From REEB95 sp050729835 (GTDB lineage Bacteria > Pseudomonadota > Alphaproteobacteria > ATCC43930 > CGMCC-115725), in NCBI GenBank assembly GCA_050729835.1, contig JBOHLS010000008.1, forward strand, positions 34,519 through 98,518: 64,000 bases of DNA, given 5' to 3'. Positions 16,922-25,772 of this stretch are shown here, one piece after another. The notes under the pieces are model-generated. The model searched no databases, had not been told where the DNA came from, and worked only from the letters and a program-made list of their open reading frames with translations. Numbering within the stretch: the first letter of the stretch is position 1; every line of letters begins with the position of its first letter. The translations under genes and the position numbers were made by a program.

Positions 16922-17932
16922 CTATTTCGTCTTCGCCGCCAGCGCGGCGGCGTCGCGCCAGACCGTGCGATCCACCAACTGATCGTAGGTCACCGGCGTG
17001 TTGCCCGGCTTGATGCCGCCGACCTTGGCCTGGATGGCGATCTCGGCCTCGATGCGCGTGCGGTCGAGACCGTCGTCGCCTGGCTTGGGCCAAAATTCGA
17101 TGGCCAGGAACTGCTTCAGCGCCGCCTTGGCCTCGGCCGGCGTATGGCCGGTGACAGTGGCGATCTGGGCCACGCGGTCCCAGTTCTTTGGATCGTACAT
17201 ATAGCGCGCCGCGTCGATCAGCGCGGCGACGACGCGGACATAACGGTCGCGGTTGGCCTTGAGCTTGTCGGCACGGGCCGCGACCAGATTGTAATGGCTG
17301 ATCGGCTTCGCCTGCTTGAGGGTGCGGATGATGACGAGCTTCTTGGGTGATTTCTGCTCGACGGTCGCAACGTCGTCGAGATGCAGCACGCCGATGGCGA
17401 CCTGGCCGGCGATCATGGCGGCGGCGGTGTTGGCGCCGACCGGCACCTGCTGGAGCTTGTCGAAAGCGTAGCCGCAGCCGGCGGTGAGCTGCCGCAAGAC
17501 GACCGAGCGGGCGCCACCTGGGGTGTCGACGGCGATGGGATGCCCCGGCAAATCCTTGCACGACCTGACCGACGGGTCGGTCGTCGCCAGCACCCAGTCG
17601 GGATGCTCGAGGCCGTAGATGCCGACCAGCGGAACGTGGCCGTTCGACACCAAGTTTATGATGACCGGCGTCGGCGCGTTGGTCAGGTCGGTTTCGCCGG
17701 CGGCCGCAGCGCGCGCATCGGCGACGCCAGTGTCAAACTCGCGCAGCTCAACGTCGACGCCATATTTCTTGAAGAATCCCAGGTCGCGCGCGACATAGAA
17801 CTGCACCGCGACGAACACCGGCGGAATGCCCGGCAGGCCGGCGACGAAGGGCTTGTCGGCCGCGCCGGCGCCGCCGGCGAACAGCGTGGCGCCGAGAGCC
17901 AGCACGAGGATTCGTGTGCAAAGTTTTGTCAT
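16922..17932 (-). CDS. NitT/TauT-type ABC transporter substrate-binding protein (copy 2)
   Basis: A 336-residue periplasmic protein of the NMT1/SsuA type with a Sec signal peptide (ILVLALGATLFAGGAGAADK). The mature start FVAGLPGIPPVFVAVQFYVA and the DLGFFKKYGVDVELREFDTG segment are typical. It is clearly paralogous to the product of 19530-20552: both share GIPP, GFFKKYG, the CKDL...DTPGG block, a Cys about 30 residues later, and a C-terminal block ending WRDAxAL. The two shared cysteines could form a disulphide. It sits between the permeases and the hydrolase in a seven-gene operon. Ligand unknown. Confidence 0.9.
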   Translation of the reverse strand: MTKLCTRILVLALGATLFAGGAGAADKPFVAGLPGIPPVFVAVQFYVARDLGFFKKYGVDVELREFDTGVADARAAAAGETDLTNAPTPVIINLVSNGHVPLVGIYGLEHPDWVLATTDPSVRSCKDLPGHPIAVDTPGGARSVVLRQLTAGCGYAFDKLQQVPVGANTAAAMIAGQVAIGVLHLDDVATVEQKSPKKLVIIRTLKQAKPISHYNLVAARADKLKANRDRYVRVVAALIDAARYMYDPKNWDRVAQIATVTGHTPAEAKAALKQFLAIEFWPKPGDDGLDRTRIEAEIAIQAKVGGIKPGNTPVTYDQLVDRTVWRDAAALAAKTK

Positions 17933-17960
17933 GGCGTCTCCTATTGTCGGGCGGCTTGCG

Positions 17961-18764
17961 TCATTCGGCCTTCTCGTCGCGCCGATACCACGGCAGGAAG
18001 CGACGGGTCGACTCGTTGATCAGGACATCGACGGCGACGCCGAACGCCGCCAGGAACAGCACGGCGACGAAGGCTTCGTCGTGATGGAAGGTGCGCGAAT
18101 TGAACAGGATGAAATAGCCCAGGCCGCCAATGGCGGTGAAGAATTCCGCCACCACCGCGCCGATCAGCGCGCGGCCGCCGGCCAGTCGCAGGCCGGCGAG
18201 GAAATATGGCATCGACGCCGGCAGCACGATCTCGAACAGCATGCGGATCCGGCCGGCACGGAACGAACGCGCGACCTCGAGATAGTCCTTGGGCACCACG
18301 CGCGCGCCGTCGGCGACGCTGACGATGATCGAGAAGATCGCGGCGAACACGATGGTGGCCAGCCGCGCCGCGCCGGTATAGCCGAACCACAGCGAGAACA
18401 GAGGCAGGACCACCAGCATCGGCATGGCGTAGAAGCCGTTGACGTAATGCCGCAACAGCCGCTCGCCGAGCGCGCTGCGGCCCATCGTCAGGCCGATGAC
18501 GGTGCCGAACACGATCGCGATCGCCAGGCCTTCGGCGACCGCGCCGAGCGTCTGGCCGAGCGCCGCCAGGAACGGCGCGCTGACGACCACGGCGGGAAAC
18601 GCCGCGATCACGCCCGACGGCGTCGCGACGTAGCTCGGCGCGAAGCGGCGGACCACGACTTCCCAGACCGCCAGGATGACGATGCCGGCGATGATACGCG
18701 GCACGGTCGGCCCGGCGAAGAGGGCACGGCGCGGCGCGGCGGCGAGGGCGGTGGTGATCGCCAT
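17961..18764 (-). CDS. ABC transporter permease, SsuC/TauC type (second of pair)
   Basis: A 267-residue inner-membrane permease with six predicted hydrophobic segments. The cytoplasmic EAA-type loop is EVARSFRAGRIRMLFEIVLP near residue 170, followed by ALIGAVVAEFFTAIGGLGYF, a conserved block of the nitrate/sulfonate permease family. It begins one base after the stop of the first permease and is followed 28 bases later by the second binding protein. With the neighbouring paralogue it probably forms a heterodimeric channel served by the single ATPase upstream. Confidence 0.92.
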   Translation of the reverse strand: MAITTALAAAPRRALFAGPTVPRIIAGIVILAVWEVVVRRFAPSYVATPSGVIAAFPAVVVSAPFLAALGQTLGAVAEGLAIAIVFGTVIGLTMGRSALGERLLRHYVNGFYAMPMLVVLPLFSLWFGYTGAARLATIVFAAIFSIIVSVADGARVVPKDYLEVARSFRAGRIRMLFEIVLPASMPYFLAGLRLAGGRALIGAVVAEFFTAIGGLGYFILFNSRTFHHDEAFVAVLFLAAFGVAVDVLINESTRRFLPWYRRDEKAE

Positions 18765-18765
18765 G

Positions 18766-19524
18766 TCAGCCCCGCCACTTGGCGAAACGCGTCTCGAGCG
18801 CGACGCCGAGCCGCATGAGAATCATTCCTGCCGCAACGATCAGCAGGATGGCGGAGAACACGGCGGCGGTGTCGAAATTCTGCGTCGCGGTCATGATCAG
18901 CTGGCCGAGACCGGTGGCCGACAGAAAGAATTCCGCCGCCACCATGCCGACGAGCGCGCGGCCGATCGCCTGGCGGATGCCGGTCATGGTGAAGGGCAGC
19001 GTGTAGGGCACCATGACCTCGCGCCACAGCGCCCATTCCCGCGATCGGTACGATCGCGCAACCTCGATGAGCTCGGGCTTGATGCTGCGCGCGCCTTCGA
19101 TCGTGTTGTAGAGGATCGGGAACACCGCGAACAGAAACACCACCAAAACCTTCGGCCAGAAGCCGAAGCCGAAGATCGACAGGATGAACGGGATCAGCGC
19201 CACTAGCGGCGTGGCGTAGAGCACCATGATGTAGATATCGAGCGCCTCGCGCAGCCATTTCACCCGCGCCAGCAGCATCCCGAACGGCATGCCGACGACG
19301 ATGGCGATGGCAAGGCCGGTGGCGAACAACGCGGCCGACGACAGCGCCTCGCGCGGCAGCTCGCCCGACAGCGTCAGCTGGACCATGCGGACGAGGGTTT
19401 CGGACAGCGGCGCCATGAAGGCGGCGTTGGTGTTACGCCCGACGATCTCCCACAGCGCCGCCCCCGCCAGCAGGCTGAGGACGACGGGCGTCTGCCGCGC
19501 CAGCGCCGCCCGCCACCGCGCCAT
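18766..19524 (-). CDS. ABC transporter permease, SsuC/TauC type (first of pair)
   Basis: A 252-residue permease paralogous to the following gene. Its EAA-type loop is EVARSYRSREWALWREVMVP near residue 150, and ALVGMVAAEFFLSATGLGQL follows as in NitT/TauT permeases. Several hydrophobic helices are visible, for example LYATPLVALIPFILSIFGFG. It is five bases downstream of the first binding protein. Adjacent pairs of different permeases with one ATPase suggest a heterodimer, unlike the homodimer of SsuC. Confidence 0.92.
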   Translation of the reverse strand: MARWRAALARQTPVVLSLLAGAALWEIVGRNTNAAFMAPLSETLVRMVQLTLSGELPREALSSAALFATGLAIAIVVGMPFGMLLARVKWLREALDIYIMVLYATPLVALIPFILSIFGFGFWPKVLVVFLFAVFPILYNTIEGARSIKPELIEVARSYRSREWALWREVMVPYTLPFTMTGIRQAIGRALVGMVAAEFFLSATGLGQLIMTATQNFDTAAVFSAILLIVAAGMILMRLGVALETRFAKWRG

Positions 19525-19529
19525 CGCCG

Positions 19530-20552
19530 TCAGCGCCCTTTCTTCACCAGCGCCTCGGCGTCGCGCCAGATCGACGGGTCGGCCAGCTGGCCGTAGGTCG
19601 GCGGCGTCTTGCCTTCCTTGATGTTGCCCGACTTGGCCAGGATCTTGAGGTAGTTGTCGATCTGCTGGCGGTTCAAGCCGTCGTCGTTGACGGTCCAGAC
19701 GCCGATCGCGAGATAGCCCTTCACCGCGGCGCTGGCGATTGCCGGATCGCGGCCGGTGACCGAGGACGCGATCTTGGTGACGCGTGCGTTGTTCTTGGGG
19801 TCCGCCATGAAGTGGCCGGCCGCAATCAAACCGGCAACGGCGCGCACGAAGCCGTCACGTTTCTGGGCGAGGCGGTCCTGCCGCACCGTCATCACGAGGT
19901 AATGCGTATCCGGGTTGGTCTTGGACAACGACTTGATGATGTAGACCTTCTTGTGGCCGCGCAACTCGATGTCGGGAATGTCGTCGGTGTGGACGACGCC
20001 GAAGGTCAGCTGGCCCGAGGCCATCGCCGACGCCGTGTTCGAGCCCATCGCCACCTGCTGCACCTGATCGAGGCTCATGTGGCAGCCGTTGGCGAGCATC
20101 GCCTTGAGCGCGAGCGAGCGGACGCCGCCCGGCGTGTCGATGCTTATCTGCTGGCCGACGAGGTCCTTACAGGTCGTGCGCTTGGCATCGGTCGAGCCGA
20201 GCGCCATGTCGGGATGCGGGAAGCCGTAGATCGCCTTGAGCGGGATGCCGGCGTTGGCGATCTGGAAGACGACGATGTTGGTGCCGGAGAACGAAGCATC
20301 GAGATCGCCAGCCACCACGGCGCGGGCGGCAGCGGTGCCGTTGTCGAACGGCCGCAATTCGACGTTGGCGCCGTATTTCTTGAAGAAGCCCTGATCCTGC
20401 GCGATGTAGGCGATGACCGAGCTGAAGATCGGCGGGATGCCCGGAATGCCGAGCACGATCTTGGGCGCGTCCGCCGCATGGGCGGCCGGCGCGGGCGGCC
20501 CCGCGAACGCCGCACAGGCCATCAGCGCGGCAACGATTGTCTTGCGAACCAT
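19530..20552 (-). CDS. NitT/TauT-type ABC transporter substrate-binding protein (copy 1)
   Basis: A 340-residue binding protein with signal peptide (ALMACAAFAGPPAPAAHAAD). Family features are KIVLGIPGIPPIFSSVIAYI, DQGFFKKYGANVELRPFDNG and TTCKDLVGQQISIDTPGG. It is a paralogue of the binding protein at 16922-17932, so the operon contains two binding proteins of the same subfamily. It lies 21 bases downstream of the ATPase and upstream of both permeases. Divergence in the ligand-facing regions (for example TNAPTPVIIN against SFSGTNIVVF) suggests different ligands or affinities, which is inference. Confidence 0.9.
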   Translation of the reverse strand: MVRKTIVAALMACAAFAGPPAPAAHAADAPKIVLGIPGIPPIFSSVIAYIAQDQGFFKKYGANVELRPFDNGTAAARAVVAGDLDASFSGTNIVVFQIANAGIPLKAIYGFPHPDMALGSTDAKRTTCKDLVGQQISIDTPGGVRSLALKAMLANGCHMSLDQVQQVAMGSNTASAMASGQLTFGVVHTDDIPDIELRGHKKVYIIKSLSKTNPDTHYLVMTVRQDRLAQKRDGFVRAVAGLIAAGHFMADPKNNARVTKIASSVTGRDPAIASAAVKGYLAIGVWTVNDDGLNRQQIDNYLKILAKSGNIKEGKTPPTYGQLADPSIWRDAEALVKKGR

Positions 20553-20573
20553 GACTCCCTCCCCTGGTTTTTT

Positions 20574-21389
20574 CTAACGTTCGACGACGAATTCGGCTTT
20601 GCGCGCCTCGCTCATCAGCGTCGACCAGACGCGCTCGCGCAGTTCAGCAAATCGTGGCAGGCCGAGCGTCGCGCGCGAGCGCGGCCGCGGCAGATCGACG
20701 GCGATATCCTCGTGAATGTGCGACGGGCGACCCTTCAGGACGACGACGCGATCGCCCATCAAGACCGCCTCTTCGATGGAGTGCGTGACGAACAGCATGG
20801 TCGTCGGCTGGCGCTCCCAGATGCGCAGCAGCTCGAATTGCAGAATCTCGCGCGTCTGGGCGTCGACCGCGGCGAAGGGCTCGTCCATCAGCAGCACGCG
20901 CGGATCGACGGCCAGCGCGCGCGCCAGGCCGCAGCGCTGCTGCATGCCGCCCGACAGCTGATAGGGATAGGCCTTTTCGAAGCCCGACAAGCCGACGAGG
21001 CTGATGAATTGCGGCACGCGGCGCGCGATCTCGGCGGCCTCGACGCCGGCCATGCGCAGGCCATAGGCGACGTTGTCGTAGACCGTCTTCCACGGGAACA
21101 GGCCGAAATGCTGGAACACCATGGCGATGCCGGGCAGCGGCTCGCGCACGATCTCGCCGTCGACCGAGACCTCGCCGTCGGCCGGAATGAGCCCATCGAT
21201 GCAGCGCAGCAGCGTGGTCTTGCCGCAGCCCGACGGCCCCACCAGCGCGACGATCTCGCGCTCGCCGACCTCGAGATCGACGCCTTCGAACACGCTCAAC
21301 GCGCCGTAGCGCTTCTGCAACCCGCGCACGACGATGCGGCCGCCGCGTGCCGCTTCCGGCGCCGCGCGCCGGATGCCCGACGCCGTCAT
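20574..21389 (-). CDS. ABC transporter ATP-binding protein, NitT/TauT type
   Basis: A 271-residue ATPase. Walker A is GPSGCGKTT near residue 55, the Q-loop is VFQHFGLFPW, the signature is LSGGMQQRCGLARAL, Walker B is VLLMDEPFAAVD, and the switch is VTHSIEEAV. I chose the ATG at 21389; longer in-frame starts add residues without family similarity. It is the first gene of the operon ATPase, binding protein 1, two permeases, binding protein 2, hydrolase, M24 protein. The promoter must lie in the 217-base divergent spacer shared with the MetE-like gene. Confidence 0.92.
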   Translation of the reverse strand: MTASGIRRAAPEAARGGRIVVRGLQKRYGALSVFEGVDLEVGEREIVALVGPSGCGKTTLLRCIDGLIPADGEVSVDGEIVREPLPGIAMVFQHFGLFPWKTVYDNVAYGLRMAGVEAAEIARRVPQFISLVGLSGFEKAYPYQLSGGMQQRCGLARALAVDPRVLLMDEPFAAVDAQTREILQFELLRIWERQPTTMLFVTHSIEEAVLMGDRVVVLKGRPSHIHEDIAVDLPRPRSRATLGLPRFAELRERVWSTLMSEARKAEFVVER

Positions 21390-21606
21390 GCTCGTTGCGC
21401 TCAGACAGTCCTCCCGCCGCACCGCGCCATGGGTGCGGCCATAGTGCGGCACGCCCGGTAGGCGATCAACACCCCTTTGCCGACAAACCCTTACGCGAAG
21501 GCCGTGGGACGCGGCGAGGCGTCTTTTGTATCCCACGCCGGCGCGGCAACGCAGGCGGTTCTATCCGCGAACGGCATGCTCTAACGTCGGCGACGGGAGG
21601 AACCCG

Positions 21607-22755
21607 ATGAAACGCAGCACCGAACGCTTCCTGTGCACCCATACCGGCAGCCTGCCGCGGCCGGAGCGATTGATCCGCGACATGTACGCCAAGGAGGAAG
21701 GCGTGCCGGTCGACCGCGCGCAGCTCGACGCGCATATCCGCGAGGCGGTCGGCGAGGTCGTGCGGAAACAGGCCGCCGCGGGCATCGACATCGTCGACGA
21801 TGGCGAGATGTCGAAGCCGAGCTATGCCACCTATATCAAGGACCGGCTCGCCGGCTTCGGCGGCGAGAGCATTCCGGTGACGAGCTATAAGGATCTCGCC
21901 GACTTCCCCAGCCTGCACCGCAAGGTGTTCGGCGACCCCGGCCGCGCGCGCCGCAAGACTCCGGCCTGCAACGGACCGATCACGGTGAAGGACGCCGAGG
22001 CGGCGCGCACCGACGTCGCCAACCTCAAGGCGGTGCTCAACGGCACGCGCCACGAGGCCGCGTTCATGAGCGCGGCCTCGCCCGGCGTGATCTCGCTGTT
22101 CTTCCACAACGGCCATTACCCGTCGCACGAGGCCTATCTGATGGCGATCGCCGAGGCGATGCGGCCGGAATACGAGACCGTGGCGAACGCCGGCATTATC
22201 CTCCAGCTCGATTGCCCCGACCTGGCGATGGGCCGCCACATCCAGTTCGGCGATCTTGACCTCAAGGAATTCCGCAAGATGGTGGCGTTGCACATCGAGG
22301 CGCTCAATCACGCGGTGCGCAATATTCCGGCGAAAAACCTGCGCATGCATCTGTGCTGGGGCAATTACGAAGGTCCGCACCATTGCGATGTGCCGATCGG
22401 CGACATCGTCGACCTGGTGTTCAAGGCCAAGCCGGCGGCGATCTCGTTCGAGGCCGCCAATCCGCGCCACGCGCATGAATGGCGGGTGTTCGAGACGGTG
22501 AAGCTGCCCGCCGGCAAGCTGCTGATTCCTGGTGTGCTCGAATCGAAATCGAACTTCATCGAGCATCCCGAGCTCATCGCCCAGCGCATCGGGCGCTATG
22601 CCAAGCTGGTCGGGCGCGAGAACGTGATTGCCGGCAGCGATTGCGGCTACGGCACCTGGGTTGGCCAGGCCGCGGTCGATCCGCAGGTGGTGTGGGCCAA
22701 GCTCGCGGCGATGGCCGAGGGCTGCCGCATCGCCACGCGCGAATTCTGGCGCTAG
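21607..22755 (+). CDS. MetE C-terminal-like zinc methyltransferase (methionine synthase II family)
   Basis: A 382-residue single-barrel protein related to the catalytic half of cobalamin-independent methionine synthase and to epoxyalkane:coenzyme M transferase. The N-terminus has FLCTHTGSLPRPERLI, and DIVDDGEMSKPSYATY is near residue 60. Zinc ligands are visible as RMHLCWGN (His and Cys near residues 247-249), a glutamate in ISFEAANPR and the cysteine in VIAGSDCGYGTW near residue 340. The start at 21607 follows GGGAGG. It diverges from the ABC operon. True MetE has an additional N-terminal barrel, so this enzyme may demethylate or transfer thiols to another substrate. Confidence 0.85.
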   Translation: MKRSTERFLCTHTGSLPRPERLIRDMYAKEEGVPVDRAQLDAHIREAVGEVVRKQAAAGIDIVDDGEMSKPSYATYIKDRLAGFGGESIPVTSYKDLADFPSLHRKVFGDPGRARRKTPACNGPITVKDAEAARTDVANLKAVLNGTRHEAAFMSAASPGVISLFFHNGHYPSHEAYLMAIAEAMRPEYETVANAGIILQLDCPDLAMGRHIQFGDLDLKEFRKMVALHIEALNHAVRNIPAKNLRMHLCWGNYEGPHHCDVPIGDIVDLVFKAKPAAISFEAANPRHAHEWRVFETVKLPAGKLLIPGVLESKSNFIEHPELIAQRIGRYAKLVGRENVIAGSDCGYGTWVGQAAVDPQVVWAKLAAMAEGCRIATREFWR

Positions 22756-22925
22756 CGCAGCACCGTCGCCAGCAGCAGCGTGAGCACGACCAGCGCCGCC
22801 GTCGCGACCGCGAGCTCGAGCCGAAGGCCGCCCTCGCGATGGAGGCCGGCAGGGATGCCGTTGATCGCGTAGCCCGACCGCCGCCACAGCGACCGGTTCT
22901 TGAAGTCGTCGCCGGTGCTTTCCAT
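22752..22925 (-). CDS. 57-residue DgkA-like N-terminal fragment
   Basis: A short frame with ATG at 22925 and TAG at 22752, starting 10 bases after the nitronate monooxygenase-like gene. The first half reads FKNRSLWRRSGYAINGIPAG then LHREGGLRLELA, which matches the start of prokaryotic diacylglycerol kinase (amphipathic helix plus GYxxxGxxxxxxxExxxR). The second half is one membrane helix (AVATAALVVLTLLLATVL), then the protein stops. Full DgkA has about 120 residues and three helices; the catalytic and metal-binding glutamates are absent. It may be a decayed kinase or a retained membrane microprotein. Its stop overlaps the convergent MetE-like stop in one CTAG. Confidence 0.6.
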   Translation of the reverse strand: MESTGDDFKNRSLWRRSGYAINGIPAGLHREGGLRLELAVATAALVVLTLLLATVLR

Positions 22926-22935
22926 CTCTTTCCCC

Positions 22936-23910
22936 TCACGCCAGGTGGCGCGCCGCGGCGCGCAGCGCCCGTTCCGCCTCTTCCGCCAGCCGCGCGACGA
23001 TCGTTGCCGCCGGCGGCGCGTCGCCGATCAAATCCACCGCCTCGCCGGCGAAGATGACGGCGGTGGCGAAATCGCTGGCCTCGGCCGCCGCCTTGTAGCG
23101 TTTCATCTCGTCCAGTTGGGCGGCGGCGAGCTCCGTCTCGCGGCCGTGCCAGCGCGAAGTGAACGCGTTGGTCAGCGCGCGGCCGGTGTAGGGCTTCGGC
23201 CAGTCGAGGCCGCGCGCGATGTCGAAGATGGTCGTGCGCAGCGTGGTTTCGCCGGAGGCGGCGACCACGCGCGCCTTGGCCAGGTCGTGGGCGAGCGATT
23301 CGACGCTGGCGTAAAAGCGCGTGCCGACGAGCACGCCTTCGGCGCCGAGCGCCAGCGCGGCGGCGAGACCGCGCCCGTCGGCGATGCCGCCGGCCGCCAC
23401 GACCATCGCCTCGGGCGCGCGGCGCGCCACCAGATCGACCAGCGCCGGCACCAGCGGCAAGGTCGCACGCGCGCCGCCGTGGCCGCCGGCCTCGGTGCCT
23501 TGCGCGACGACGATCTCGGCTCCGGCATCGAGCGCCTGCAGCGCCTGGTCGCGGTTCTGGACCTGGCAGATGAGAACGCTGCCGGCCGCGCGGATGCGCG
23601 CCGCGAACGGCAGCGGATCGCCGAAGGACAGCATCACCGCCGTCGGCGCATGCGCCAGAACGTGCTCGAGCAACGCCGGATTCTTCGCCAGCGACCAGGT
23701 GATGAAGCCGCAGCCCACCCGCCGGTTGCCGGCGGCGGCGAACTCGCGGTCGAGCCAGGCGGCATCGCCATAGCCGCCGCCGATGAGGCCGAGCCCGCCG
23801 GCCTCGCTGACCGCCGCGGCGAGACGCCCGCCGGCGACCCCGCCCATCGGCGCCAGCAGGATCGGATGCGCGATGCCGAGCTTTTCGGTGAGGCGCGTTC
23901 GCAGTGTCAT
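22936..23910 (-). CDS. NAD(P)H-dependent flavin oxidoreductase, nitronate monooxygenase/2-nitropropane dioxygenase family
   Basis: A 324-residue FMN-dependent TIM-barrel enzyme starting MTLRTRLTEKLGIAHPILLA at 23910. The start PMGGVAGGRLAAAVSEAGGL, the catalytic-histidine loop AQGTEAGGHGG near residue 150, and the phosphate-binding run AAGGIADGRGLAAALALGAE are all family hallmarks. It oxidises alkyl nitronates or reduces quinones/enoyl compounds using FMN. It is upstream of the DgkA-like fragment, forming a two-gene unit, and diverges from the ABC permease at 24021. Confidence 0.9.
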   Translation of the reverse strand: MTLRTRLTEKLGIAHPILLAPMGGVAGGRLAAAVSEAGGLGLIGGGYGDAAWLDREFAAAGNRRVGCGFITWSLAKNPALLEHVLAHAPTAVMLSFGDPLPFAARIRAAGSVLICQVQNRDQALQALDAGAEIVVAQGTEAGGHGGARATLPLVPALVDLVARRAPEAMVVAAGGIADGRGLAAALALGAEGVLVGTRFYASVESLAHDLAKARVVAASGETTLRTTIFDIARGLDWPKPYTGRALTNAFTSRWHGRETELAAAQLDEMKRYKAAAEASDFATAVIFAGEAVDLIGDAPPAATIVARLAEEAERALRAAARHLA

Positions 23911-24020
23911 GATTCTGTCTCCATTGCCGCACAAGCGGGCGCGCGGCGCTTTCATCCCACCCCGAGTTTGCGCTAAAGACGGGGCGCCAATCCAGGACGG
24001 CGCGAACGGGGCGAAGGATC

Positions 24021-25757
24021 ATGGCGGAGCGTTGGGGACTGCCGATCGTCGCGTGGCCATCGCGTCTGCGCCCGAGCCTATGGGACGGCATCGCGTTGCC
24101 GCTGGTGATCGGCGCCATCATCCTGCTCGCCTGGGCGAGTCATCAGATGAGCCAGCCGTTCCATCCCGGCGAGGCGCTGCCGATCTCGCTCGATCCACGT
24201 CATCTGCCGGCCTATGCGCTGCGCACGGTAATGCGCATGGCCTTGGCGTTGTTGGCGTCGCTGGTTTTCAGCATCGTCTATGCGGCGATCGCGGCCAAGA
24301 GCAAGCGGGCCGAGAAGTTGCTGATCCCGATCCTCGACATCCTGCAATCGGTGCCGATCCTGGGCTTCCTGTCGATCACCGTGACCGGGTTCATCGCGCT
24401 CTTCCCCGGCAGCCTGCTGGGCTACGAATGCGCCGCGATCTTCGCCATCTTCACGTCGCAGGCCTGGAACATGACGTTCAGCCTGTATCAGTCATTCATC
24501 GGCGTGCCGCACGATCTGCGCGAGGCGGCGCGGATGTATCACCTGTCGCCGTGGAACAGCTTCTGGCAGCTCGAAATGCCGTTCGCGCTGCCGCAGCTCG
24601 TCTGGAACATGATGATGTCGGTGTCGGGCGGCTGGTTCTTCGTCGTCGCATCCGAGGCGATCAGCGTCAACGGCACCAACGTGCTGCTGCCCGGCATCGG
24701 CTCGTACATCTCGGTGGCGATCAACCAGCGCGACCTGCACGCCGTCGGCTACGCCATCTTCGCCATGCTAGTGCTGATCCTGATTTACGACCAGCTGCTG
24801 TTCCGACCGCTACTGGCCTGGGTGCAGCGCTTCAAGGTCGAGACCATCGGCGGCGACGAGATCGAGCCGCCCTGGTTCCTGGTGATGATGCAGCGCGCCC
24901 GCATCTTCCACGGCGTCGCATGGCTGCTGGCCCTGATGGCTCTCGCCTCGAGCCGGGTGGCGCAGCGGCTGCCGTCGATGCCGAGCGTTGCCCGGCGCAG
25001 CCGGCGTTTCGGCCGCGCGCTCGACGCCGCCTGGATCGTCATCCTGTTGGGCGGCGCGGTCGTGGCGTTGATCACGATCGCGCATTTCGTCCACGCCGAG
25101 GTCGGCTGGGCCGAAGTCGGCCACGTCTTCCTGCTCGGCGCCATCACGCTGCTGCGCGTCGTCGTGCTGATCGCGCTGGCGGCGCTGGTGTGGGTGCCGA
25201 TCGGCGTCTGGATCGGGCTCAGGCCGCGGCTCGCGCGCCGCATCCAGCCGGTGATTCAGTTCCTCGCCGCGTTCCCGGCCAATCTGTTCTTCCCGATCGT
25301 GGTGTCGCTGATCGTCGTCTATCGGCTGACGCCCGAGATCTGGCTATCGCCACTGATGATCCTCGGCACGCAATGGTACATTCTGTTCAACGTCATCGCC
25401 GGCACGCTGGCGCTGCCCAACGACTATCTGCTGGTCGCCAGCAATCTCGGGGTCAGGAACTGGCTGTGGTGGCGGCGGCTGATCCTGCCCGGCATCTTTC
25501 CCGCCTTCGTCACCGGCGCCGTCACCGCCTCGGGCGGCTCGTGGAACGCCAGCATCGTTTCCGAGATCGCGCGCTGGGGCGATACGACCTTGCGGGCGAC
25601 CGGGATCGGCGCTTATATCGCCACCGAAACCGAGAAGGGCGACTTCCCGCGCATCGCCCTCGGCATCACGGTGCTTTGCCTGTACGTGCTGGTGTTCAAC
25701 CGCCTGGTATGGCGGCGCCTGTATCAGCTGGCCGAAGAACGTCTGCGGCTCGATTGA
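24021..25757 (+). CDS. ABC transporter permease, two fused BPD_transp_1 domains (NitT/TauT type)
   Basis: A 578-residue membrane protein with two permease domains in tandem. Domain 1 covers roughly residues 75-270 with EAA-type loop EAARMYHLSPWNSFWQLEMP. Domain 2 covers about residues 360-560 with loop VASNLGVRNWLWWRRLILPG and the block TASGGSWNASIVSEIARWG. About twelve hydrophobic segments are visible. Single-chain permeases of this size pair with an ATPase carrying an AAA-associated C-terminal domain, as encoded next door. No binding protein is encoded beside it. The start ATG at 24021 follows GGGGCGAAGGATC. Confidence 0.9.
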   Translation: MAERWGLPIVAWPSRLRPSLWDGIALPLVIGAIILLAWASHQMSQPFHPGEALPISLDPRHLPAYALRTVMRMALALLASLVFSIVYAAIAAKSKRAEKLLIPILDILQSVPILGFLSITVTGFIALFPGSLLGYECAAIFAIFTSQAWNMTFSLYQSFIGVPHDLREAARMYHLSPWNSFWQLEMPFALPQLVWNMMMSVSGGWFFVVASEAISVNGTNVLLPGIGSYISVAINQRDLHAVGYAIFAMLVLILIYDQLLFRPLLAWVQRFKVETIGGDEIEPPWFLVMMQRARIFHGVAWLLALMALASSRVAQRLPSMPSVARRSRRFGRALDAAWIVILLGGAVVALITIAHFVHAEVGWAEVGHVFLLGAITLLRVVVLIALAALVWVPIGVWIGLRPRLARRIQPVIQFLAAFPANLFFPIVVSLIVVYRLTPEIWLSPLMILGTQWYILFNVIAGTLALPNDYLLVASNLGVRNWLWWRRLILPGIFPAFVTGAVTASGGSWNASIVSEIARWGDTTLRATGIGAYIATETEKGDFPRIALGITVLCLYVLVFNRLVWRRLYQLAEERLRLD

Positions 25758-25772
25758 CGAAGGATCCATAAC

